DNA of 55,760 nt from Kiritimatiellia bacterium (GTDB lineage: Bacteria > Verrucomicrobiota > Kiritimatiellia > RFP12 > JAAYLN01), in contig JAGCUY010000178.1 of assembly GCA_017962605.1 (NCBI GenBank), forward strand, positions 1-55,760, in the 5' to 3' direction. Positions 1 to 8,510 of the stretch are shown one piece after another. The notes under the pieces were generated by a model. It saw only the letters and a program-made list of their open reading frames with translations. It made no database searches and was not told the DNA's origin. Both the position numbers and the translations under genes were made by a program. Position 1 is the stretch's first letter, and each line of letters opens with the position of its first letter.

Positions 1-148
1 GGCGCCAAACCCTGTCCCGAATTCTTGATCTGAGCACCCAAGTCTATGCTGTTCGAGACAATCGGCGCCAAACCCTGTCCCGAATTCTTGATCTGAGCAC
101 CCAAGTCTATGCTGTTCGAGACAATCGGCGCCAAACCCTGTCCCGAAT
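1..148. repeat. 63-bp tandem repeat, 2.3 copies seen, coding
   Basis: Two copies (1-63 and 64-126) look identical, and a third begins at 127 and diverges after about 22 bases. The period of 63 is 21 codons, so the deaminase fusion gene reads it as a 21-residue repeat containing GLAPIVSNSIDLGAQIKN. The array continues past the window edge, so copy number is unknown. Near-perfect identity suggests recent expansion. Confidence 0.9.
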
Positions 149-1838
149 CTTTGGCTTGAACTTTTTGATTTGAGTTATTTGAGATAGTTAAAACAGATGG
201 TTCCCCTTCATGGAATTCAAATTCTTGAGACAAAGGTCCATTGTCAACATTCTGTTTATGCTCTCCATATGCACTTTTCAGAATATATGATGTACTTCTT
301 CCGCCTCCAACCTTTACAACCAACCCCTTTTTGACTAAAGAGTTGAAGATTCTTGTAATAGTCTTTGGCCCGAGAGGAATTCTTTGCTCTATTTCACTTC
401 TTGTCTTGCGCCCAGTTAAGCGTAAAATTTCCAAAATCCGCTGTTCCCCTTCTGTATGCTCTGCAACAACTGACGATTTATTGTTTCGTGGGAGCGTAAA
501 TACTATGTATGGTTTTTCATATGTAACCGTCGGCAAAGGCAGATTATATTTGGATCTAAGATTTCTAACCGTATCAAAGCCAAGCCCCCTTTGTTCTGCC
601 AACTTCATAGCCTCAAAAACAAACATAATTTTAGGATTCCTACTCAAGGATGGAGCACTAAAGTTTTTAATAGATTCAAAGTTAATAGGACTAGGAGGCA
701 ACCCTGGTGACTTTATGATTATTTCATCCTCCCTTATGATAAAGTATATCGGCGCACCCTCTATTGCATAATCCCGATGTAAAATGGCATTTTTAACAAG
801 TTCATTAATCACCTCAACAGGATAATCAAGCCTCACATTTCTTTCTGGTTGACTACGATCTGTCTGCCCAGGTATTCGTGCTTGATACCACTCATATAAT
901 TTTTGCGGCTGGGTCAAAAGTGGGCCATCGATTTTATAGATATCTTCCTGATATCCATCACGCTGGAAAAGACAATTGATACAGGCCTGATGATAGCGAA
1001 GTTGCGGTTGTTCCCCAAAAAGAAGATATCCTACACCTGTCGGATTATAGCCATCATTGTCACGCTCTAGAATACCAATCTGTACCAACTGGCGGTTGAA
1101 AATTTCAGCTTCGTCAAAATTCAAATGTACTCTTTCGGCAAATTGTCGGAGCAATACCTTTGACAAATCGCCAATCGCAACGCTTGAGACTGCGTATTCA
1201 ATTCCCTGCTTAACCTTTGTTGCTTCCGTACCACTACTATCTTGTCTGGCTCTATCAAGTGCCGCTGCCAAGAAATCTTTATTAGCATCCTCAATTTTCT
1301 TTTGCAAATCTCTTGGATACATCTCGACCTCAATGCCATTATCTTTAAGATACTTCAAACCTTTCCCTGCAACCATAGGATCTGGATCTTCAATACCGAT
1401 ATACACCTTCTTGATTCGGGCATTTACAATTCTTTCCGCGCATCCTAACTTGGGCTTGTGGCGGGAACCTGGTGCACATGGCTCAAGAGTTGCATACAGT
1501 GTGCAACCTGTCAAATTATCCGACCTATGTTTACGCTCAAGCAATGTATATTCGGCATGATCACCTTCTCGCAACTCTCCACGAAACGCTGTATCAAACT
1601 TACCATCAGGGAAGACTACGACAGCGCCTACACAAGGTGTAGGCTTTGAGTCTGTACGTGCTTCAGATATAGAAGACCGCATCACCTCTATGGATTTCTC
1701 CATAAAAAACATCGGTGTGTCTTTCTCTATAACAGCCTTACTATGTTTGCGATCAAGAACAATGCCGCCTGCAGATACTATCGCAGGTGCCACTTTTTGA
1801 TGTTTGGTTAACATTCCATCCCTTGCAATTATTAACAT
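1..1838 (-). CDS. Deaminase-HATPase-winged helix fusion protein, C-terminus beyond the window
   Basis: The frame stays open to the window edge (612 codons seen), so the C-terminus is missing. The start at 1838 is preceded by GGGAG five bases upstream; an in-frame ATG at 1853 has no ribosome site. Residues about 65-175 form a zinc cytidine/RibD-type deaminase domain. H94-A-E96 carries the first ligand and proton shuttle, P120-C121 and C133 the other ligands, and a DPDPMVAGKG segment resembles RibD. Residues about 330-390 carry the HATPase_c_4 signature of AlbA_2/RecG-like regulators (INELVKNAILHRDY). A winged helix follows at about 475-540, then a tail of 21-residue tandem repeats. The usual N-terminal AlbA_2 domain is replaced by the deaminase. 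Substrate is unknown; nucleotide- or nucleic-acid-directed defence or regulation is inference. Confidence 0.75.
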   Translation of the reverse strand, partial: MLIIARDGMLTKHQKVAPAIVSAGGIVLDRKHSKAVIEKDTPMFFMEKSIEVMRSSISEARTDSKPTPCVGAVVVFPDGKFDTAFRGELREGDHAEYTLLERKHRSDNLTGCTLYATLEPCAPGSRHKPKLGCAERIVNARIKKVYIGIEDPDPMVAGKGLKYLKDNGIEVEMYPRDLQKKIEDANKDFLAAALDRARQDSSGTEATKVKQGIEYAVSSVAIGDLSKVLLRQFAERVHLNFDEAEIFNRQLVQIGILERDNDGYNPTGVGYLLFGEQPQLRYHQACINCLFQRDGYQEDIYKIDGPLLTQPQKLYEWYQARIPGQTDRSQPERNVRLDYPVEVINELVKNAILHRDYAIEGAPIYFIIREDEIIIKSPGLPPSPINFESIKNFSAPSLSRNPKIMFVFEAMKLAEQRGLGFDTVRNLRSKYNLPLPTVTYEKPYIVFTLPRNNKSSVVAEHTEGEQRILEILRLTGRKTRSEIEQRIPLGPKTITRIFNSLVKKGLVVKVGGGRSTSYILKSAYGEHKQNVDNGPLSQEFEFHEGEPSVLTISNNSNQKVQAKDSGQGLAPIVSNSIDLGAQIKNSGQGLAPIVSNSIDLGAQIKNSGQGLA

Positions 1839-2439
1839 GTCGTCTCCCAACATTTGTAATAAAAAGTAAAATACAATGAGTCCCCCAACACCCTGAGACT
1901 TTCTCGGCAAAATACTTTGGTATGGTTAAAACGCCGTTATGTACTTACAGTTCACGGGAACAATTCGCACGGCGATTGCCGGCTCAACCTCGCCCATGTT
2001 CGTCTCACTTAAAGCCCCAAACCCATGACATAAGCGGCTTCCCCTGTTTTCTGCTCATTACCCTCCAAAGCCTTGTAAACAACTATCCGCTTATCCATGC
2101 CACAGTTCCCTCAAAGGAGTTTTGCGCAAATTTTGGACAAAATTCCTGCACTCTGAATTCTAAACTTCAAACTCTAAACTAACACAAAAACGCTCCGCAC
2201 CAACGGGGTATGCAGCCGAAAAACTCTCATCACCGCTTTCTAGTTTCTTTTCCGCCATAACAGTATCAAATATTAGACCATTTTCTGGGCAATCCATACC
2301 CACCCCAATCAATAGACATTCAATCACGTAATCACAATCCTCCCTTTCTTCTCGTCAATGTAGTAACTACTAGTCATAAAAGAATCCTAAATTCTAAACC
2401 ACTTCGCCGTGAACCCGACCACAAACGTTGCATTAACCA
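1839..2439. other. Spacer without a convincing gene
   Basis: No frame here has recognisable protein similarity. It contains short AT-rich degenerate repeats of the type TTCTAAACTTCAAACTC near 2155-2180 and TCCTAAATTCTAAACC near 2385. The 86-codon plus-strand frame at 1922-2182 ends inside such a repeat and is not taken as a gene. Confidence 0.5.
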
Positions 2440-2619
2440 TTAACGCAAAGGCCCAACAATATGTACGCCGTACCCCCCGACAAACCCGAACGGAGCATAA
2501 GCCACATGCCCAAGCGCCATCAACGTCCACTGGCCGCAGAACAACCCTATAACCAACGCATACAGGCTCCGCCCATATGTGGCTACAATATTCAAAAACA
2601 TTCTGCTATTAGGGGACAT
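2440..2619 (-). pseudogene. N-terminal fragment of a Wzx-like polysaccharide flippase
   Basis: The frame from the ATG at 2619 reads NSRMFLNIVATYGRSLYALV and continues with a hydrophobic helix (LFCGQWTLMALG). From memory this matches the start of oligosaccharide flippases of gut Bacteroidetes and PVC bacteria. After about 45 residues the similarity ends and a stop follows, so only the first membrane helices remain. Immediately upstream (about 2620-2665) is DNA matching the 5' end of the rhuM gene near 6645-6665, so the stretch is a mosaic of two gene starts. Probably a recombination relic. Confidence 0.5.
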
Positions 2620-2702
2620 TGTGAAGTGTTGCCAATGTGAAAATGTTGCCAATTACCAATACTCAATAAACAAGTTGTTGTCTTAAGCAAGAGCCTTCAA
2701 AC

Positions 2703-4076
2703 TCATTTTCCAATCACTTCCCAATGCCCGCCTTTGTCAGGGCCAATGCGACGCAAGACGCCATCCCGCTTGAGTTTTGCAATCGCACGCGCCACCGTAC
2801 TCCTTTCCACGCCGAACACTTCAGCCATCTCCTGAGTTCCGACAAATGGATTTGCGCGAATTGACTCAAGAATTTTCTGTGGCGTTTTCTGTGGCGTTTT
2901 CTGTGGCGTTTTCTGTGGCGTTTTCTGTGGCGTTTTCTGGGAACTTCCCTGTGGACTGGCACCGATTCCGCCATGTGCGGCGGCTCCGGTCTTTTGGAGA
3001 ACCACCAGAAACCATGTTCCTTTGTCCTCAAAGGAGATTTTAACTCCTCCGTGTGAGTCGCATGCGTCAAGAATTCTCTTTATGCCGGATCCATACTGTT
3101 CGATCAAGCCAACACTGCGGAACAACTCGGCGACGCATGGATTCCTAGGTTGCGAACGATAGTTGTCCGAAACCAGCGCTTCAACTGTCAATCCAAAGGG
3201 CAGCCCACCCGGATTTGAGAATTCAATTCTGTCATCGAAAATCTTGATCGTATTCTGCCCAAGTTCGCAATAGTCCCTGTGGATAAGCATATTGAGAACA
3301 ATCTCGCGAATGGCATTCACCGGATAATCGTAAACGGTATCATGCTCAGGCTTGCCAGTTATGACATAGCCTTTCATCAAATTTCGCATGATGAAACGCA
3401 TGACTTCATCGACTTCGCTGAACAGGTCTTGGCTAAACTCGACCGAGTCAATGATTGTTGTGGCATCCTTGAACCGCCCCGCCATGAACAGAGCGGATGA
3501 ACAATGTTCTGCCGCAAAGGCAAGGTAGCAGGCATTGGTCGGCTTGCCGTCTTTCACGAGCGACAACTTCCGCAGGACACGCATCGGGTCGTCGGGGTTG
3601 TCGGGATTCATGCGCTTGGCGAACACCGCGACCTTTTCAAGCGAGATGTCTTCAAGAGAATGACCGCTTGCCATCGCATCCCAACTGGAAGATGACGATT
3701 TCAAGTAGAGTTCGCTCAACTCCGCAAGCGACATCAAATGGTTCGCCTTCCCCTTGCGGATGTAGTAGCGGCCCTGCACCGAAGTGGGCTTGACGGGAAG
3801 AGGGGACATGTGGAGACGGACGACCATTTTCCCCTTCACATCAATGCGGTCGGCTTCCGGCACGATGGCCGGAGCCGTCTTGCTTTTCACTTCATTGACC
3901 CACGCCGTCTCGGATTCGGAGGCAAGTTGGACTCCAACGACCTTCCCGTCATCGCGGACGCCGATGAAGACATCCCCGCCTTCGGCATTGGCAAATGCCA
4001 CAAGCGAGACTATCACGTCCTGATTGAACGCCGATTTGAACTCGACGGTCTTTGATTCTGTCCTAGGAATCTTCAC
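2703..4076 (-). CDS. AlbA_2 (Schlafen-type) ATP-binding wHTH regulator
   Basis: The N-terminal AlbA_2 domain (about residues 1-120) shows ESKTVEFKSAF and an FIGVRDDGKVVGV core. The HATPase_c_4 domain is near residues 240-330, with the signature NAIREIVLNMLIHRDY and SNPGGLP. A linker of six KTPQ units precedes a C-terminal winged helix ending at residue 457. These proteins are commonly annotated as RNA-binding or transcriptional regulators; true activity is mostly untested. I chose GTG at 4076, giving MKIPRTESK as in relatives, with GGAAG about 11 bases upstream. A TTG at 4094 would add six residues. It stands alone on the minus strand. It is the second of three HATPase_c_4 proteins in the island. 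Confidence 0.85.
   Translation of the reverse strand: MKIPRTESKTVEFKSAFNQDVIVSLVAFANAEGGDVFIGVRDDGKVVGVQLASESETAWVNEVKSKTAPAIVPEADRIDVKGKMVVRLHMSPLPVKPTSVQGRYYIRKGKANHLMSLAELSELYLKSSSSSWDAMASGHSLEDISLEKVAVFAKRMNPDNPDDPMRVLRKLSLVKDGKPTNACYLAFAAEHCSSALFMAGRFKDATTIIDSVEFSQDLFSEVDEVMRFIMRNLMKGYVITGKPEHDTVYDYPVNAIREIVLNMLIHRDYCELGQNTIKIFDDRIEFSNPGGLPFGLTVEALVSDNYRSQPRNPCVAELFRSVGLIEQYGSGIKRILDACDSHGGVKISFEDKGTWFLVVLQKTGAAAHGGIGASPQGSSQKTPQKTPQKTPQKTPQKTPQKILESIRANPFVGTQEMAEVFGVERSTVARAIAKLKRDGVLRRIGPDKGGHWEVIGK
2873..2939. repeat. 12-bp tandem repeat (KTPQ-coding)
   Basis: The 12-mer TTTTCTGTGGCG is repeated about five and a half times without visible mismatches. It encodes KTPQ tetrapeptides between the HATPase and winged-helix domains. 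A 12-base unit keeps frame, so slippage would change linker length without killing the protein. Confidence 0.9.
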
Positions 4077-4554
4077 AACGAAAAATTCTTCCAACCAACC
4101 ACCATCATGCCATAATCCCCACCGCCATCAACATTTCCCGCCAATCGCCCTATCTCCAGCTCCGCTCCATGTCAACACTATTCAAAGACATATTCCAATT
4201 CAGCGACATTTCATATGGACAAACAACACTTCAACAAAATCTCCACAAACTCAACTCACAACCACCCCTTCAGCTTTGTTCCGCCCCATTCGTGCCGCCC
4301 TTCTTTCCGCCCAAAGCAATCTAATTTCCGGCACTGACACGCATTCCCCATCGAGACAAACGATGGTCACAGCCTCTCTTACAGTTGAATTTGCCTACAT
4401 ATGGCAACAATGTTCAGAAATATTCTGAGATTAGAGGATGTAGGAAGGAGTGAGTTAATGGGAGCGGGCCCCCTTTAAAATGCTTTGGAGCAGTTTTCGC
4501 GGTTCAACCGTCTCTTTTTCCAACGCTTTAATACAACAAATCAAAGAAAAGAGC
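4077..4554. other. Spacer with flippase-start fragments
   Basis: No intact gene is seen. On the minus strand 4396-4436 reads NLRIFLNIVAIC, a degenerate copy of the flippase start at 2580-2619, interrupted by a stop. A 90-bp dispersed repeat lies at 4171-4260. The 134-codon plus-strand frame over this stretch has low-complexity composition and no family likeness. Confidence 0.5.
4171..4260. repeat. 90-bp dispersed repeat, copy 1
   Basis: It aligns without gaps to 6010-6099 with 10 mismatches by hand count. The minus strand contains MSLNSVD, a decayed version of the flippase start MFLNIVA. Both copies precede a minus-strand accessory gene. Confidence 0.8.
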
Positions 4555-4923
4555 CTATGCGGGCAACCCATTTGCAGACAAATGATTAATTGCCTTTTCT
4601 AAAAAATCAAGATACACAAGATAATCATCACGGAAATGCGGCATCTTGTCCAACCAAGGCTCTCTTTCGGGGTGAAAGTTATCCCGATCCTCGTCTGTCA
4701 ATGGCGCTGGAACATATCCACGATACCATATCGCATTTGCCAACCTTACAACCACATTAGCATCCCGTCCAGCAATCTTCTTAAAGGTTGGCAAATCGTT
4801 ATTTCGACCTGGGATCGCCTTTAGATACTCATCCAAGGCCTTAAGCATATCATTGACATCTGTATCTTCCCTTGGATGAATCACACTTGAACTAATTTCA
4901 GCAACCAATTCAGCATTAGTCAT
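4555..4923 (-). CDS. Hypothetical protein, 122 aa
   Basis: I do not recognise the family. The start ATG at 4923 has AAGGAG seven bases upstream, an excellent site; a TTG two codons earlier is not needed. The protein is acidic, soluble and predicted mostly helical. It has a central patch (KKIAGRDANVVVRLANAIWYRG) and a C-terminal helix containing DDYLVYLDFLEKAINHL. No signal peptide or membrane segment is visible. It is a single-gene unit within the accessory island, upstream on the minus strand of the AlbA_2 gene. The strong ribosome site and normal composition support a real gene. Confidence 0.65.
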   Translation of the reverse strand: MTNAELVAEISSSVIHPREDTDVNDMLKALDEYLKAIPGRNNDLPTFKKIAGRDANVVVRLANAIWYRGYVPAPLTDEDRDNFHPEREPWLDKMPHFRDDYLVYLDFLEKAINHLSANGLPA

Positions 4924-5195
4924 AAACAAACTCCTTCTTTAATATTTCTCGTAATCTTTTACACCGCTATATATGGTTTACGCACGGTCGCCCCCGGGCG
5001 AGTTCCCTACCGCAGCAATCCCGTCACGAACCAACTTGCCACAAACCTTTCGACTTCTATGTTTCTCCAACTAGTAGAAACAACATCAACAACTCAAAAA
5101 CCTTAGGCGCGGGCGAATCAACAATCTTTTCCCATAACTACGCAAGATTGTGCGCGGAGTGAAAATGTGTTCTCAATGTTGTTTTCTATTGTACT

Positions 5196-5429
5196 TTATA
5201 ATGCGCCCCCAGAGCCCCCCCCCGTGGACGAATACGCCATCTCTTCTGAATCCAATTTCCATGGTTTGATTATCCTACCACGAGCAGCCAAAATGGGCGC
5301 TATTCTTTCTTGCATCGCCACGACTTGTCTTACCTTCTCCGGATACGACAGAGCCCTTTGCGCTGCCCTAAACGATGTCTTATCATACTGCCACTGGGCC
5401 AAAGGTCGCATTCGTATTACATCTTCCAT
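5196..5429 (-). CDS. Small protein paired with nucleotidyltransferase
   Basis: It encodes 77 residues and starts inside the end of the nucleotidyltransferase gene (13-bp overlap), so the two are probably translationally coupled. The N-terminal region (MEDVIRMRPLAQWQYDKTSF) and a helical QRALSYPEKVRQVVAMQERI stretch are soluble. The C-terminal STGGGSGGAL is read through a tract of nine C (G on the coding strand) at about 5215-5223. Length changes in that tract would alter only the tail. A small partner directly behind a nucleotidyltransferase suggests a toxin-antitoxin-like pair, but this is inference from arrangement. Confidence 0.6.
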   Translation of the reverse strand: MEDVIRMRPLAQWQYDKTSFRAAQRALSYPEKVRQVVAMQERIAPILAARGRIIKPWKLDSEEMAYSSTGGGSGGAL

Positions 5430-5920
5430 TGCTCAAACCTTTCTTTCAACCCGAACTTGGCGAGCAGCATATTAAACTTCACAACATCAAAGCCTTCACT
5501 CGACAGAAACATATCTACTCGCAATTTATCTTTTACCCTCCCCGTGTTCACACAAATAACAGCAAGATATTCTGCCAACATGACTTTTGTTGCCACGCCT
5601 TGATAATCAAATGTCCTAGCAAATGTCAGTGCTTCCTGCAAGAGTTCATCGTATGCCGGAAGAAACTGCACAGGCGTACCTTCAATATTGATGCACTCTT
5701 TCTCATTGTCATCTTCACGGTACCCCCAATCCTTCAATTGCGCGTAAATCGGTGCCAATGGCAGCAAATTTGACTCATCGGGGAAGAGGACGAACACATC
5801 TAAATCCATTGTCGATACCGACTCAATATAGAAAAGCGCACCCATGGCGCCACCAATAGCATAGTCATTTATGACCTTGTTCGTCTTCAATCTATTTAGG
5901 ACTTCTAATGTTTTTTTCAT
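5417..5920 (-). CDS. Nucleotidyltransferase-like protein
   Basis: It has 167 residues. A GGAMGALFYIE segment followed by STMDLDVFVLFP resembles the glycine-plus-aspartates core of the nucleotidyltransferase fold (G[GS]...DxD) used by MNT and AbiEii-type toxins and by DUF6036-like proteins. The C-terminal part (MLAEYLAVICVNTGRVKDKLRVDMFL) carries the K-D-R arrangement often seen in AbiEii-like proteins. Start ATG at 5920 with a GAGG upstream. It overlaps the small downstream gene by 13 bp. Likely role is a toxin or defence component, but housekeeping nucleotide transfer cannot be excluded. Confidence 0.65.
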   Translation of the reverse strand: MKKTLEVLNRLKTNKVINDYAIGGAMGALFYIESVSTMDLDVFVLFPDESNLLPLAPIYAQLKDWGYREDDNEKECINIEGTPVQFLPAYDELLQEALTFARTFDYQGVATKVMLAEYLAVICVNTGRVKDKLRVDMFLSSEGFDVVKFNMLLAKFGLKERFEQWKM

Positions 5921-6009
5921 CTCAATGCCTCATTTTTTGATCTTCACATTTTATCGTGAAATGGAGACATTCCCCATTCTAAAAGTCAAGATATCCTCCG
6001 CCCCAACTT

Positions 6010-6099
6010 GTCAACAGTATTCAAAAACATATTCCAATTCTGTGACATTTCCTATTGACAAATAACAATACAACAAAATCTTCACAAACTCAACTCACA
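6010..6099. repeat. 90-bp dispersed repeat, copy 2
   Basis: Partner of 4171-4260. The minus strand reads NWNMFLNTVDKLGR, closer to the flippase start than copy 1. It lies between the rhuM stop and the nucleotidyltransferase start. Confidence 0.8.
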
Positions 6100-6130
6100 A
6101 GAAAACATTCAGATTAGTTGAAAATCAATC

Positions 6131-6664
6131 TCACGCTTTCCCATACGGCTTTGTCGGGGTGTCGGCATCGCTGCCGAAGCCGATGCGGCGGCGGGAAGGG
6201 GCTGGCGGTGCGGAAAGCTGCTGGACGAGGTAGCTCATGCCGCCCTTGATCTGCTTGATGTCGCCCTCGGCGGCGTCCATGCGACGCTCAAGATTAGAGA
6301 TTCTCTTGATTTCATCAAGTTTGTTCAGCAACATCTCGCGAAGCACCCGCGTCGCCCATTGCCGGAAGCGCGTTCCTTGTATGGACTTTATCCTATATCC
6401 CACGGAAATAACGACATCAAGATTATATATGGCAATCGGACGACCTCCCATTGCAGATGTTTTATGCAAAATTTGCATAAAACCCTCCTTGGGCAATTCG
6501 CCTTCCTTGAAGACATTCGAAATATGCCTCGCAATGACTGGCTGTGTTCTTCCAAACAACCGGTACATCTGCTCTTGCGTCAACCACACGGTCTCGCCAT
6601 CAGTCTTGACAGCAAGTTCGTTCCCATCAGATGCCTTGTAAACTGAAAATGTTGCCAATAACAA
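6131..6664 (-). CDS. rhuM: RhuM family protein
   Basis: The protein (177 aa) shows the RhuM/KilA-like pattern: DGETVWLTQEQMYRLFGR at residues about 22-40, HISNVFKEGEL, the YNLDVVISVGYRIKS core, then FRQWATRVLREML. A coiled coil and an SAPPAPSRRRIGF...TKPYGKA tail follow. RhuM was named from a Salmonella pathogenicity island; its molecular role is not established and such genes travel in accessory islands. The start here is TTG at 6664, since family members usually begin slightly further upstream. The first few residues may be altered: the same 5' DNA occurs as a fragment near 2640-2660. A relic of another RhuM with the same tail lies at 8715-8876. Confidence 0.8.
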   Translation of the reverse strand: MLLATFSVYKASDGNELAVKTDGETVWLTQEQMYRLFGRTQPVIARHISNVFKEGELPKEGFMQILHKTSAMGGRPIAIYNLDVVISVGYRIKSIQGTRFRQWATRVLREMLLNKLDEIKRISNLERRMDAAEGDIKQIKGGMSYLVQQLSAPPAPSRRRIGFGSDADTPTKPYGKA

Positions 6665-6727
6665 TAATCAATGTTCAATTGGAAACCGAATCAAAACCCA
6701 ATCCAACTCAACCTAGTGCAAAAACCT

Positions 6728-8272
6728 CTATTTACAATAATACCCACCAGTTTTCTTGCTGCCGCGATGTTCGATAGCACCAGCCTGTTTGAGGATAGAG
6801 ACTATTCGCGCCACGGAAGCACGGCTCTTACCACTCCTTTTCACCAAGGCGACAAGCGACACTCCGGGACTGCTTTTTATCGTCTCAAATATCGCCTCAA
6901 CATCGCCTTTTATCGTCTCATTGGACTCTTTTATCGTCTTGCGAATGTTGTTTATCGTCTCATCGGCACCATTTATCGTCTCATGCGAGCCATCCGAGAT
7001 TATCCTCCTCTCGACAAGTCGATGCAATTTTTCCCTGTCGTCAATTGGAGCGGAAGGGATGGTTAGCATGAGTTCTGAACCGTCGAGAAGCCGATAAGTT
7101 GGGGCCATTCCAGAAAGCTTCCCCGTATCTGACATTATGACGGGAATGCCTTCGCCACGCCTATCGATGATTCGCGCCCGTGAAGGTGTGGCGAATTCGC
7201 GGGGAAGCGGGAATCTTGCAAGACAGGTGCAGATGAGTTCGTTGCGGGCGAATTGCCTACTGAAGATCTCATCAAGCGAAAGCGAGTTTGGCAACCCGCC
7301 AGGAGAAAAGATTTCCAGCCGATCCGAGAACATGTGCAACCGTATCTTTGAGCCGGAAATGGAATAGTCACGGTGCGCGACTGCGTTGACGACGGCCTCG
7401 AACACCGCGCTCATCGCGTATTGGGGAATGTCTATCCTCGCGGGCATTTTCACGGCGCCAATGCGCATGTTGCGCTCAACAAATCGGCAGGCCTCGTATA
7501 TCTGCCTGTCGAGTGGCCCCGTTATGTCCCGTGCGTCAAGTTGGTAGTCGGCATTACGCTCCATGCCGCGATAGCAGACGGCCTGGATAAACGCGCTTGG
7601 CAGATAGGTTTCAGGATGCTCCGTCGCGAACAGGACACCGGCAACGGTTGGGCGCATGACGCCATCAACATCGGGTGCCACGAGATGGAGTTTCCGCAAG
7701 AATTCGCCATCGTCGTCGGGTGACAAACCAGTCCGCAGCCGGGAATATAGCGCTGGAATCAGTTCGTCCATCCCAGCATCGGCCACGACCTGCTCATCGA
7801 AGCAGACAAATCTCGTTTGGCTCTTCTGCTGGAAAAGACGCGCCAGCATGTCAGGTGACATCTTGCGTTTTGAACTGCCAATTCGATAGAAGTAGCCATG
7901 CGGCCCCTCATGGACGAAAAGACTCCTAGGCACGTCAGCCCGGATTATGCACCGCTCAACGCCAGCCGAATCGTGCGCAATAATCTTCCGAATCGTCGCC
8001 GGCACGGCCGGCTTGACGGAATCGTTGCAGATGTCGCGAAGCCACGTCTCGGCGATTTCAAGTTTGTCCTCCGGGATACCCTCGACCTCGTGCGATTTGT
8101 CATTCACGCCGAAAAGGAACATTGCCCCAGCCGCGTTGGCCGCCGCCGCGATTTCGTCGGCGACATCCTTCGCGTCAGGCTCCGTCACGCGCTTTCCAGT
8201 AATGCGCATCGACTTGAACTCGCGAACAGAATCCTCTCCAAGGCGAATCAGTTTTTCTATCTCTCTAACCAC
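6728..8272 (-). CDS. AlbA_2 (Schlafen-type) ATP-binding wHTH regulator
   Basis: 514 residues from a GTG start with an AGAGATGAGAG purine run upstream. The AlbA_2 domain (residues 1-150) includes EDSVREFKSMR and MFLFGVNDKSHEVEGI. The HATPase_c_4 region (about 270-360) carries AVFEAVVNAVAHRDYS and FSPGGLPNSL. A linker of degenerate ETIN/ETIK repeats (about 425-465) joins it to a winged helix (470-514). The domain order equals that of the gene at 2703-4076, but the sequence is divergent and the insert between domains longer. It is a separate transcription unit or shares one with rhuM 63 bp downstream. Regulatory or defence role is inferred only from the family. Confidence 0.85.
   Translation of the reverse strand: MVREIEKLIRLGEDSVREFKSMRITGKRVTEPDAKDVADEIAAAANAAGAMFLFGVNDKSHEVEGIPEDKLEIAETWLRDICNDSVKPAVPATIRKIIAHDSAGVERCIIRADVPRSLFVHEGPHGYFYRIGSSKRKMSPDMLARLFQQKSQTRFVCFDEQVVADAGMDELIPALYSRLRTGLSPDDDGEFLRKLHLVAPDVDGVMRPTVAGVLFATEHPETYLPSAFIQAVCYRGMERNADYQLDARDITGPLDRQIYEACRFVERNMRIGAVKMPARIDIPQYAMSAVFEAVVNAVAHRDYSISGSKIRLHMFSDRLEIFSPGGLPNSLSLDEIFSRQFARNELICTCLARFPLPREFATPSRARIIDRRGEGIPVIMSDTGKLSGMAPTYRLLDGSELMLTIPSAPIDDREKLHRLVERRIISDGSHETINGADETINNIRKTIKESNETIKGDVEAIFETIKSSPGVSLVALVKRSGKSRASVARIVSILKQAGAIEHRGSKKTGGYYCK
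6878..6995. repeat. Degenerate tandem repeat (ETIK/ETIN-coding)
   Basis: The motif TTTATCGTCTC recurs five to six times at spacings that are multiples of three. On the minus strand it gives the peptides HETIN, DETIN, KTIK, NETIK and ETIK. It occupies the same inter-domain linker position as the KTPQ repeat of the paralogue. Confidence 0.75.
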
Positions 8273-8337
8273 TAGAAATCTCTCATCTCTTCGCGCGTTT
8301 CAGAAATTTACAACATCTGGCATTGTGTCAGCCATTA

Positions 8338-8433
8338 CTATAATGTCGCCTTTCGTTTGGCAATTTCGGCCTTTAGGGCAAGTTTTGCATCGCTGGGAGT
8401 CCCACAATCAATTATATTAGTTTTTTGTTTCAT
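8338..8433 (-). CDS. Possible 31-residue peptide
   Basis: ATG at 8433 follows GGAG five bases upstream. The frame encodes MKQKTNIIDCGTPSDAKLA and a basic helical end, then TAG. It lies between the ORF6N relic and the AlbA_2 gene. No family is recognised; it could be a small gene or the downstream end of the decayed ORF6N gene. Confidence 0.3.
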   Translation of the reverse strand: MKQKTNIIDCGTPSDAKLALKAEIAKRKATL

Positions 8434-8510
8434 GCATTCTCCGTACTTATTTCCGCTTCTTGGTTCTTGTCACCTCATGCGTGATTTTCAAGACGGCGAG
8501 ATTGAGTTCA

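Noticed and set aside
1..148. CRISPR-like direct repeats
   Set aside because: The 63-bp copies are adjacent without spacers and in frame with a gene.
1922..2182. 86-codon plus-strand open frame
   Set aside because: Ends in an AT-rich repeat; no ribosome site and no family likeness.
2873..2939. Short direct repeats as CRISPR
   Set aside because: 12-bp units without spacers, coding for KTPQ.
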